IMG/VR virus record: IMGVR_UViG_3300029908_000169
Location: 1 to 21,302 of that record
Reading direction: 5' to 3' (one strand)
Length of the DNA: 21,302 nt
DNA from: a virus
Part shown: one piece after another, positions 15,081 through 21,125 of the stretch
How positions within the stretch are numbered: the stretch's first letter is position 1
How the letters are laid out: every line of letters begins with the position of its first letter
Translations under genes and position numbers: made by a program
The notes under the pieces: generated by a model
Seen by the model: the letters and a program-made list of their open reading frames with translations, nothing else
Told to the model about the DNA's origin: nothing
Database searches by the model: none

Positions 15081-15929
15081 TCAAGCCGCGCTCTGTAAAT
15101 TGAATGCGGTGATGAATTGTTGCTTATTCATTTGCTGCAGAGTACCATGGCGATACACTTTGCGAGGCCAGGTTACGTCGTCGATTGAAAGCAGCGGAGC
15201 GATGGTACAACGGCAGTTGAAGATGCCGCCTGGGCCGTAGTGGCCATGCGACGGTTCACCATGCAGAACCTCGGGGTCAGGCAAGTCATCAAGTGCGAAG
15301 ATTATCTTGTCCATCGCTTTGTGGCTAGGGCGAACCCGTGCATCCTCACTTGTCATCCACTCTGCAAAGTTGATGCCGATGTCAGCGCACCTCGCCTGCG
15401 TTAAGGCAAGCGACGCCTTTGAAGTCTCCGTCCGCGAGATAAGCTGCACTCGTGAACGAAGCAATTCCGGGAACCGCGCCCGCATCATTTTCGTCACTGT
15501 GCCAGGCCGCGCGCCGTTCTGCTGTGCTTTGCTTACCTCATCGACTAGGGTCTGCGCGGCTTCGAGCGGAAGCGAACTGATATAAGCGGCATTCTCACGG
15601 ATGATAGCAGCGATGCGCGCGCCGGTAGCAGTGCCTGTGAGTTCCTTTTGAAGCAGGGTATAGAGTTTGCGGGCGTTCGTAGACTTCGCCGCGGCAGCGC
15701 GCCAGGTTTTCATGTTCGAAACATGGCACCAACTGACCATGCGCTGCGCAAGGGTAGCTGATGCATCCTGGATATCTTGGGCCTTGCTACGAGCGGCGAG
15801 TTCTTCAAGCCATTGCTGAAGAGTTTGGTCTTTACGCTGCGGGGTGAGGACGCGCCCTGTTATTTGGCGAATGCCGGCGGCATATTCCCTTTGGATGCGC
15901 TGGGGGAGGGTGAACTTAGGTGGAGGCAT
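15081..15929 (-). CDS. Mu F / SPP1 gp7-like head morphogenesis protein
   Basis: The protein has 282 residues, in the usual range for this minor head protein, which in related phages associates with the portal and is needed for head assembly or DNA ejection. The N-terminal two thirds are helical. The family signature lies at about 160-250: QLISRTETSKASLALTQAR, EWMTSEDARVRPSH (191-203), HGHYGPGGIFNCRC (228-241) and IAPLL. The start has GGAGG about 12 bases upstream, somewhat long. The gene lies upstream of the portal gene; in most phages the order is portal first, then this gene. Assignment is confident. Confidence 0.87.
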   Translation of the reverse strand: MPPPKFTLPQRIQREYAAGIRQITGRVLTPQRKDQTLQQWLEELAARSKAQDIQDASATLAQRMVSWCHVSNMKTWRAAAAKSTNARKLYTLLQKELTGTATGARIAAIIRENAAYISSLPLEAAQTLVDEVSKAQQNGARPGTVTKMMRARFPELLRSRVQLISRTETSKASLALTQARCADIGINFAEWMTSEDARVRPSHKAMDKIIFALDDLPDPEVLHGEPSHGHYGPGGIFNCRCTIAPLLSIDDVTWPRKVYRHGTLQQMNKQQFITAFNLQSAA

Positions 15930-15956
15930 GATGAGGAGTTACCTCCATAAACTTAA

Positions 15957-16310
15957 CTACTGAATCGTTCCAGCTTCGCGCCGATTACGCCACGCGCTCA
16001 TCGCCTGGTCTTGCTTTGTCGCTGCCATCACTATCGCAGCGTGTTCATCAGGCAACCATAAGTAACGGAAGCAACCTAAACGCTGGTCTCGCAGGTCTGG
16101 CTTCACTCGCGCGAGTTTGCCGTGCGATAAGCGCAAGTTGATAATCCCCTCGACTGGTCCACCTGCTGCCTTGAGCTTCTCAAGCAGCTTCTGATTGAAC
16201 CCATCCGGACTGGTGTGCTCCGTTGCCATGGTGGAGAGCTCGAACCAATCCAGTGTTATGGGGATGGGAAGCTCCTCGCAGTTCGGGAGGGCTAAAGTCG
16301 TAGTACCCAT
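15957..16310 (-). CDS. Hypothetical protein (117 residues)
   Basis: The ATG shares one base with the upstream TGA (TGATG). The protein is mixed alpha/beta with ITLDWFELSTMATEHTSPDG, a helix (FNQKLLEKLKAAGG), EGIINLRLSHGKLARVKPDL, FRYLWLPDEHAAIVMAAT and a short basic tail. No family is recognised. It sits just before the Mu F-like gene; tight coupling to its neighbours suggests a real gene in the head operon. Confidence 0.6.
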   Translation of the reverse strand: MGTTTLALPNCEELPIPITLDWFELSTMATEHTSPDGFNQKLLEKLKAAGGPVEGIINLRLSHGKLARVKPDLRDQRLGCFRYLWLPDEHAAIVMAATKQDQAMSAWRNRREAGTIQ

Positions 16311-16765
16311 CAGAGACCTCCCAGTACATCATCGGGTCCATCCAACAAACCGTCTTGGCGCTTTCCTAGTGGAAAGGCTCGGTTGTAGGGTATCTGCAAG
16401 CCATACACACCATCAACCCAGTCTTCATCAATCTTACGACGGCGGTTATGCGCATTGTCGTAGCGCCGCTGCAAGCGCTCGGTAACTGCGAACTCTTTAG
16501 TCTTACAGCCTTTGTCGAACCACACAACGGCGAGGCGATGGTAGCCGGCAGTTACTTCGATGAACTTCACCACACCAGTCAGCGTTACGCCAACCGTCAG
16601 TCCACGCCAGTGAAACACAGTACGAGCCAACTCGTGCGGCTGCCAATGATCATCGTGAGCGACAATCTGCGCCCACATCAATTTCAAGCGGCCTAAACTA
16701 TGACCACCGCATTTACGACTGGCTGCCCACAGCGGACCGTCAATTACAAACTCAGCAAAACTCAT
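16310..16765 (-). CDS. Hypothetical protein (151 residues)
   Basis: The start has AAGGAG about 5 bases upstream. The N-terminus MSFAEFVIDGPLWAASRKCG leads into a beta-rich middle (TVFHWRGLTVGVTLTGVVKF, RLAVVWFDKG) and a basic C-terminal part (RLQRRYDNAHNRRRKIDE) that could contact nucleic acid. No family is recognised. It overlaps the next gene by one base (TGATG). Confidence 0.58.
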   Translation of the reverse strand: MSFAEFVIDGPLWAASRKCGGHSLGRLKLMWAQIVAHDDHWQPHELARTVFHWRGLTVGVTLTGVVKFIEVTAGYHRLAVVWFDKGCKTKEFAVTERLQRRYDNAHNRRRKIDEDWVDGVYGLQIPYNRAFPLGKRQDGLLDGPDDVLGGL

Positions 16766-16787
16766 TCAGTCTCCTTGCAAAAGACTT

Positions 16788-16919
16788 CTAGTGAACTACC
16801 GTGACGACGCCGTCAAGCGCCACGTGGACCCTGCAGCATGAAACTGCGTTCAACGCCGTCTCCAGCTTCTTCGCCGCCTTGCGTTTACGGCGAAGCTTGA
16901 ACCACTCGAACAAGAACAT
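16788..16919 (-). CDS. Very small basic hypothetical protein (43 residues)
   Basis: The ATG at 16919 begins MFLFEWFKLRRKRKAAKKLE and has GGAG about 9 bases upstream, just after the stop of the 182-residue gene. The layout is a short hydrophobic N-terminus, a strongly basic segment, a helix, then VHVALDGVVTVVH. The frame is open far upstream, but that part overlaps the previous gene, so the short form is preferred. It could be membrane-associated or nucleic-acid binding; no family is recognised. Confidence 0.5.
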   Translation of the reverse strand: MFLFEWFKLRRKRKAAKKLETALNAVSCCRVHVALDGVVTVVH

Positions 16920-16932
16920 GCGTGCTATCTCC

Positions 16933-17481
16933 TTACCAAGTTTTACGTTCCGGTTGATAAGTGCGCAGATCGTAACTGCCCATCCCCACGGTTTCTTTTG
17001 GGCCGTAGTGCTTAGCAATGAGGGCGGCAATAATGCCGGCCCAGAAGAGAGTGTTGAAAGAGAGGGAGTCGTGGGCTTTGGACTTGATAAGCTTTGCCAT
17101 CTTGTCCTGCAGAATGATCTGCTGGCCGTAGTTCAGACCTTTAATCTTCTCAGCCCACAACCTACGCGCCGCCGCTTCGCTTTGCGTCTTGTACGCGTTG
17201 GCAAGCTCAGCGGCGTCCGTGTCAACTTGGGCGTCGGTGGCTTTGCCGATTAGCCGATCCAAGTCTACGTTAGACGGCGCACCCAATATAGTGCGTACTA
17301 GCTCTGAACTTCCATCTGAGCGACAGATGATCCGCGTGATAGTTGCACCAGGATCGCGCTTCTCTACGCTCCAGCCATTCGCCGTAGGTACTACATATCG
17401 ACGTGCTCCGCTGTTCTGTGCGCTGCTAAGCGCGGCTTTAACAGCTGAGTCTTTATCAGCTCGATTATACCTAGCCACCAC
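16933..17481 (-). CDS. Hypothetical protein with C-terminal membrane segment (182 residues)
   Basis: The start is GTG (17481 or the next codon) directly after the TGA of the displaced terminase fragment, with GAGG a few bases upstream. Residues about 26-45 (ARRYVVPTANGWSVEKRDPG) loosely resemble short DUF2188-like beta modules. Residues 80-140 are helical (AAELANAYKTQSEAAARRLW). Residues about 147-160 (TLFWAGIIAALIAKHYG) form one hydrophobic segment that may cross or touch a membrane. Its tight junction with the terminase-like fragment implies that it once followed the terminase gene directly. The function is unknown. Confidence 0.62.
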   Translation of the reverse strand: MVARYNRADKDSAVKAALSSAQNSGARRYVVPTANGWSVEKRDPGATITRIICRSDGSSELVRTILGAPSNVDLDRLIGKATDAQVDTDAAELANAYKTQSEAAARRLWAEKIKGLNYGQQIILQDKMAKLIKSKAHDSLSFNTLFWAGIIAALIAKHYGPKETVGMGSYDLRTYQPERKTW

Positions 17482-17610
17482 TCACCCTCGCAACATCCGC
17501 CACGCGGGAATCTTTTCATGCACTCCATAGCGCAAAGCGTCGCAATCATCGTCCTCAACCTTAAACGGCTGCTCTTTACCAGCCTTTGCTGCAGTGGCAT
17601 CCCACGTCAG
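17482..17610 (-). pseudogene. Displaced C-terminal remnant of the large terminase gene
   Basis: These 42 codons plus TGA follow the endonuclease stop (TAG) in the same frame and have no start codon of their own. The peptide LTWDATAAKAGKEQPFKVED then DDCDALRYGVHEKI aligns without gaps to the last 42 residues of the intact terminase (AWDKKKSENGTEQVVKKRDH then CPDAGRYIVNDVFA). About 12 positions are identical, including W-D, G, E-Q, K, D, D-A, R-Y and V. D-x-x-x-D-A-x-R-Y is a usual ending of large terminases. The TGA abuts the start of the next gene, as a native gene end would. I read it as the original C-terminus, pushed aside when the endonuclease cassette supplied a new one. Confidence 0.78.
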
Positions 17611-18330
17611 CTACGCATGAAGTACATGGCCCATGCGTTTATGCTGCGCACTGGCTTTAGCGCTAAGCACTGTGAGCGTTTTATCAGAGAAGTAACGCCC
17701 GCTAGCTGCACGACGTTTGCCAGCCTCTGATTGTTTGCGCCGTGTTACCACACCAGCTAGACTAGCATAGTGGCGCATCGATGCTTCACGCGTCTTTACG
17801 TGCTCGGCTTCACTCGCGTAACGAATACGAAGTCCGGTTGAATGATTAGCGCATTCACGCTTGCTAAGCTTACGGCCGGACAACTTCGCTGCTATACGAG
17901 CTTTGCACGCTGCACCTTCAGGCGTAGCATAGTACGCAATTTTCTTAGCGGCAACTTTGCCCTTATTAGCCGCACCAATCTTCGCGCCGATGGCTTTGCG
18001 TTCTTTGTAACTACGATGCCCATAACCGCCGCCATCGCCACCGAGTGTAAGGTTGTAGCCATGCGGCGTAATTGTATTTAGCTGCTTAATAAAGCACCGC
18101 TCAGCTTCGCGCAATAAAGGCTCAGTACATTGATGCAGTGTTTCTATGACAAAATTTGCCGCGCCCCATTTGCGTAATGCGCGATGAAAGTAAACGTCAC
18201 TACCATGCGCAGCATCATAGAGATGTCGCGCAAATCGCTTTTCGACAGCGACGATTGTCCACCCAACGTAGCGCTTACCATTCAGTTTGTTAGTTACGCT
18301 GTAAACATTACCGACACGATAACTTTTCAT
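17611..18330 (-). CDS. GIY-YIG homing endonuclease with NUMOD-like DNA-binding tail
   Basis: The protein has 239 residues. NVYSV (8-12) and KRYVG (19-23) are the GIY-YIG motifs; Arg32 and His36 follow, Glu77 in REAERCFIKQL is the likely metal-binding residue, and GYNLTLGGDG (91-100) closes the nuclease domain. The tail is basic with NUMOD3-like stretches (KERKAIGAKIGAANKGK, KRECANHSTGLRIRY, TRRKQSEAGKRRAASGRY). I start at the ATG at 18330 because it overlaps the terminase TGA as ATGA, with GGAGG 9 bases upstream inside the terminase gene; the frame is open five codons further. Such enzymes cut alleles lacking the insertion and spread by repair. This one is followed in the same frame by a displaced terminase C-terminus. 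Confidence 0.92.
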   Translation of the reverse strand: MKSYRVGNVYSVTNKLNGKRYVGWTIVAVEKRFARHLYDAAHGSDVYFHRALRKWGAANFVIETLHQCTEPLLREAERCFIKQLNTITPHGYNLTLGGDGGGYGHRSYKERKAIGAKIGAANKGKVAAKKIAYYATPEGAACKARIAAKLSGRKLSKRECANHSTGLRIRYASEAEHVKTREASMRHYASLAGVVTRRKQSEAGKRRAASGRYFSDKTLTVLSAKASAQHKRMGHVLHA

Positions 18331-19592
18331 GCCGACAGCCTCCACTCCTGCGCAAACACATCATTGACAATGTAACGTCCGGCGTCGGGACAGTGATCAC
18401 GCTTCTTGACAACTTGCTCAGTGCCATTCTCACTTTTCTTCTTATCCCATGCGTAGCTTTGAAACTCAACAGGCGAGTGCGGACACCGGACACGGTGGAA
18501 CCGCAGCTTCTTCTGCGCCAGCACAGAGGCCACACGGCGAATGCCGTAAGTCATGACGTCATTGTCACAATCACCCACCCACATACCTCTGCGCACCAAC
18601 TCAGCGCGAAAGCTAGCGGCCGAAGGATCGACGATTATCTTTGGTTCGGCGGGGCAATTAGATTCCTTGATGAACTGCTCGAGGTCATCAGCCAGTTCAG
18701 AATCCGTTTTCTGCCGCATCTCCTTGATGGAATCCCAGTAATACTCATTGTCAATCCAAACGGTACGGTTGTCATCAATTCCGTCTAAGAAAACGGTAGG
18801 GTTGGTCGTTCCGTAATCCACACCTATAAGGTGCCCCGTGTAACCAGTACCACCACCTGCGCTATACAACGATGGCGGCCGCGTGCGGTCATCATATAAG
18901 GTGCCATCGTTCCACGCTCCGGCGTAGACCGCACCAGACGCCATTTTCCACTCGCCCAAAATCATACGGTCATAAAAAACTCCAGTATAGAGTTTCTTTT
19001 GATCAGCAACATATGACGGGTCTAAATTTGGGTTGTCCTCCATGGTGTAGGTGTCCCACCACAGAATTTTGCCATCGCGCAGTTTGACGTTGTCTAGGTA
19101 ATCAGTCTTCAACCAGTGGAACGGGGAGTCAGCATTAGTGCTGAAGTACAGCCGCGCACCGGGCGGTGAGAGCCTGGTTAAAAGCATTTGCCAATATGAT
19201 TGCGGCATGAGCACAGCTTCGTCGCATACCGCTGCGCCGATCGTAGCACCGCGTAGGTACTTCTCAGAGCCTTCGTCCTTCGCACCGTAGACTAACCAAT
19301 CAGTATTAAAGAGCCGCAGTTCCCCAGACTGACTGTTGTAGTGGTATGAGTTTTTACCGACAAGATCGAAGAGGTCAGTAAGCACATTCGTTTTGATACT
19401 AGACTTACTGACGCCGGTGATAAGCCTGCGCCCTTGCACCGGATAGTCACACAAATACATAATCTTGCTATGAAGGCCCCAAGTTTTTCCGGACCTAACT
19501 GAACCCACAAGACCGTTGATCTTGGCATCCAGCTCCGGCGGGCGCATCGCAAAGCGTTCCATACGCGGACCGTAGTTCAACCTAGGAGGCAT
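18327..19592 (-). CDS. terL: Terminase large subunit (packaging ATPase and nuclease)
   Basis: The protein has 421 residues from the ATG at 19592 (MPPRLNYGPRMERFAM). I prefer this start because GGAG lies 8 bases upstream and it overlaps the small-subunit gene by 11 bases; 21 more open codons upstream look like shadow. Walker A is GSVRSGKT (30-37), Walker B AAVCDEAV (Asp124, Glu125), and the coupling motif is YFSTNADSP (149-157). The nuclease domain has GVDYG (Asp259), IIVDPSAASF (Asp322) and RDHCPDAGRYIV (Asp399, Asp403). The set fits the PBSX/Terminase_3-like group. It cuts concatemers and drives DNA into the procapsid through the portal. The last ~42 codons have a second, divergent copy at 17482-17610, so the present C-terminus may be of foreign origin. 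Confidence 0.95.
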   Translation of the reverse strand: MPPRLNYGPRMERFAMRPPELDAKINGLVGSVRSGKTWGLHSKIMYLCDYPVQGRRLITGVSKSSIKTNVLTDLFDLVGKNSYHYNSQSGELRLFNTDWLVYGAKDEGSEKYLRGATIGAAVCDEAVLMPQSYWQMLLTRLSPPGARLYFSTNADSPFHWLKTDYLDNVKLRDGKILWWDTYTMEDNPNLDPSYVADQKKLYTGVFYDRMILGEWKMASGAVYAGAWNDGTLYDDRTRPPSLYSAGGGTGYTGHLIGVDYGTTNPTVFLDGIDDNRTVWIDNEYYWDSIKEMRQKTDSELADDLEQFIKESNCPAEPKIIVDPSAASFRAELVRRGMWVGDCDNDVMTYGIRRVASVLAQKKLRFHRVRCPHSPVEFQSYAWDKKKSENGTEQVVKKRDHCPDAGRYIVNDVFAQEWRLSA

Positions 19593-20304
19593 TCTCAATC
19601 TCCTGGCTACGGCTACGGAACTGAGCAAGCAGCTCTTGGAGCGCATCATTACCACTATCAGGGTCTACCGGCTGCACGCCGTACTTCTTGGGCGACTCAC
19701 GCGCCAGCAACCACTTCTGTGTTTCTACCGCGAGGCGTGCACGATCGACGTTATCAAACTCTCGGGTCTCAGTAGTGTCACCGTCGCGGCCACCTGTACG
19801 CTTCACAGTGATAGTGCCAATCAAAGGCAGCTGACTGGCGTGAACTATTTGAGCAGCTCTGATGTCACACCATAAAGACCGCGCGCGAGCGTAAGCTTTG
19901 TCAAACTCAGGGTGATCGTGGAGCCACTCATAGAAGCTCCAAACCGTCGGTAACGTTGGATCTGCATTCAACCGCAGCAAATCCATAGTAGGATCTGTCG
20001 CAAACATAATGCAAATCTTCTTACCAATCTCGGGGTCGTACGCAACGGGCTTTGGCGTAGCGCCGTGAATTACAATAGCGCCCTTGCCGCCCTTTGTCTT
20101 CTGCAGCACTGGCTTCTTTGCTTTATGTGCATCAAACTCTTCAAGCTGAGCTTTACGATATGTAGCCTTATTGATTACACGCTTCGCCTTACGGGTAAGT
20201 TCACCGTTGCGCTTCCGCCCTTCAATGGGGGCGGCCTTTACTATACTTATACTCTGGCGCTTCCGCTCAGCTGGCGTCGGCGCGCCTCGCTTCACGGTGG
20301 CCAT
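19582..20304 (-). CDS. terS: Terminase small subunit
   Basis: The protein has 240 residues. It would bind the packaging site in the phage DNA and hand it to the large subunit. The N-terminal half is basic (RGAPTPAERKRQS, RKRNGELTRKAKRVINKATY), typical for DNA contact. The middle has LPTVWSFYEWLHDHPEFDKA and YARARSLWCDIRAAQIVHAS, a pattern seen in phage small terminases (helix-turn-helix followed by a long helix). The C-terminus (ALQELLAQFRSRSQEIENAS) is helical and could contact the large subunit. The start has AAAGGAG about 9 bases upstream, and the gene overlaps terL by 11 bases. Sequence pattern and position agree. Confidence 0.88.
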   Translation of the reverse strand: MATVKRGAPTPAERKRQSISIVKAAPIEGRKRNGELTRKAKRVINKATYRKAQLEEFDAHKAKKPVLQKTKGGKGAIVIHGATPKPVAYDPEIGKKICIMFATDPTMDLLRLNADPTLPTVWSFYEWLHDHPEFDKAYARARSLWCDIRAAQIVHASQLPLIGTITVKRTGGRDGDTTETREFDNVDRARLAVETQKWLLARESPKKYGVQPVDPDSGNDALQELLAQFRSRSQEIENAS

Positions 20305-20371
20305 GTTGATGTTCTCCTTTGTGATGCAGTAGCGGTCTTGCCTCGTACCGCCATGACGGCCCGACGCGATA

Positions 20372-20377
20372 ATTATA
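20372..20377 (-). promoter_or_regulatory. Possible -10 box upstream of terS
   Basis: The minus strand reads CAATTATAATTATCG here, a perfect TATAAT in a 130-base gap between a likely terminator and terS. No good -35 hexamer is found at 16-18 bases, so a phage-specific activator or another sigma factor would be needed. Weak evidence. Confidence 0.25.
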
Positions 20378-20434
20378 ATTGACGATTCTCAAATCGCCTG
20401 GGTCGCGCTCTTCTCGCCGTTCCCTGAACACAAA

Positions 20435-20470
20435 TGAAAAGGCACCGCCAAGTTAATGGAGGTGCCTCTT
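20435..20470 (-). terminator. Rho-independent-like terminator after tRNA-Pro
   Basis: On the minus strand AGAGGCACC pairs with GGTGCCTTT (arms 20461-20469 and 20438-20446 on the plus strand; one G-T pair) around a 14-base loop, followed by a short T-rich stretch (TTTTCATTTG). It lies just after the encoded CCA of the tRNA, so it may end a leader transcript or protect its 3' end. Confidence 0.55.
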
Positions 20471-20477
20471 ATAAACT

Positions 20478-20554
20478 TGGTCGGAGTAGATGGATTTGAA
20501 CCACCGACGTCTCGGTCCCAGGCCGAGTGCGCTACCAGACTGCGCCATACTCCG
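20478..20554 (-). tRNA. tRNA-Pro (UGG anticodon), CCA encoded
   Basis: All arms of a standard tRNA can be drawn: acceptor CGGAGTA with TACTCCG, D arm GCGC/GCGC with AGTCTGGTA loop, anticodon arm CTCGG/CCGAG, variable ACGTC, T arm GGTGG/CCATC with TTCAAAT loop (one G-T pair), then A73 and CCA. The C1-G72 pair with A73 is the hallmark of bacterial tRNA-Pro. The anticodon loop reads CCTGGGA, so the anticodon is UGG, but position 33 is C where U is nearly universal. It begins two bases after the stop of the 99-residue gene and shares its transcript. It would supply a proline decoder during late expression if functional. Confidence 0.93.
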
Positions 20555-20556
20555 AA

Positions 20557-20856
20557 TTAACTACTTCGTGCTAATCCCCACGTCCGCATACCCATCAACC
20601 TAGAGCCATCACTGCTTCCAGCGGGTACTGGCTGCCACATCCGCCCAACGACTATAGGCACAATCATGCTAACCTTGCCGGCATCCTTCATCATCGTATC
20701 AGCGCCGCCTACGTAGCGGTGTGTCTCCGCGGCGATCATCTCCGCAGCTTCACTGGCTTTTATATGATGGTGGCATTTACGACAAGACGGCCACACTGAC
20801 CAATTCTCGAACCGCGCGGCCTCTTCTACGGATAGGACGCAAATCTCTCGACTCAT
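20557..20856 (-). CDS. Small Cys/His protein upstream of tRNA-Pro (99 residues)
   Basis: The protein starts MSREICVLSVEEAARFENWS, with GGAG about 11 bases upstream; this ribosome site lies in an arm of a hairpin (20864-20912). CRKCHHH (25-31) plus His46 could bind zinc, followed by a helix (ASEAAEMIAAETHRY) and a C-terminal stretch (VPIVVGRMWQPVPAGSSDGS). No family is recognised. It is the first gene of the leftward block and lies directly before the tRNA. Confidence 0.6.
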   Translation of the reverse strand: MSREICVLSVEEAARFENWSVWPSCRKCHHHIKASEAAEMIAAETHRYVGGADTMMKDAGKVSMIVPIVVGRMWQPVPAGSSDGSRLMGMRTWGLARSS

Positions 20857-20863
20857 CTTAGGG

Positions 20864-20912
20864 AATACTCCGGCAAGGCGAGCCGTTGGTCTTCCGGCCA
20901 GGCCGGAGTATT
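20864..20912 (-). promoter_or_regulatory. Leader hairpin covering the ribosome site of the 99-residue gene
   Basis: The arms at 20864-20874 and 20902-20912 are an exact 11-bp inverted repeat (AATACTCCGGC with GCCGGAGTATT) around a 27-base loop. In the minus-strand RNA the 3' arm holds the GGAG used by the next start, so the closed form would hide it. A second palindrome, CCGGCCAGGCCGG (20894-20906), overlaps one arm and offers an alternative fold. No T run follows, so a terminator is less likely. Confidence 0.5.
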
Positions 20913-20944
20913 CAACGCGGGCCGCTCAACGCCGAGCATTGAAA

Positions 20945-20984
20945 GTGTTCACTATTGACCATCAAATGTGTGCACTATTGACCA
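20945..20984. repeat. 17-bp direct repeat, two copies, 23-bp spacing
   Basis: GTGTTCACTATTGACCA (20945-20961) returns as GTGTGCACTATTGACCA (20968-20984) with one mismatch. A 23-bp step is about two helical turns, which suits a protein binding one DNA face. It lies upstream of the leftward block. Repeats ending in ATTGACC also occur at some IS21-family ends, but no transposase gene is present here. Confidence 0.6.
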
Positions 20985-21074
20985 CACGCTTAATAGTACA
21001 CCACCGCGGCCTCTAACGGAGGGAATTATTTGCGGCGGCGCGGCTTTGGTCATAAGCCCTTAAAAACAAACACT

Positions 21075-21125
21075 TATACGGTACTCATCCGGCAAATTGA
21101 TACCGTATATTTCAGACCGTATATT
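21075..21125 (+). promoter_or_regulatory. Rightward sigma70-like promoter overlapped by ACCGTATA operator-like sites
   Basis: TTGATA (21097-21102) and TATATT (21120-21125) are separated by exactly 17 bases on the plus strand. Both lie within repeated sites: ACCGTATATT occurs at 21102-21111 and 21116-21125. TATACGGTA at 21075-21083 is an exact inverted copy of TACCGTATA at 21101-21109. A further TACGGTA-like site lies near 21185. The overlap of sites and promoter is typical of repression; the regulated gene would be to the right of the window. Confidence 0.55.

Noticed and set aside
17391-17600. A 69-codon minus-strand frame over the displaced terminase fragment
   Set aside because: It is in a different frame from the terminase-like peptide and overlaps the start of the 182-residue gene; the product is basic and unrecognised.
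17611-18449. A group I intron in terL containing the GIY-YIG gene
   Set aside because: The upstream terL copy has its own complete C-terminus and stop, and the endonuclease gene fills almost all of the space from that stop to the displaced fragment, leaving no non-coding room for an intron core.
20945-20984. IS21-family transposon end
   Set aside because: Only two short repeats are seen, and there is no transposase, no second end and no target duplication in the window; kept only as an alternative reading of the direct repeat.
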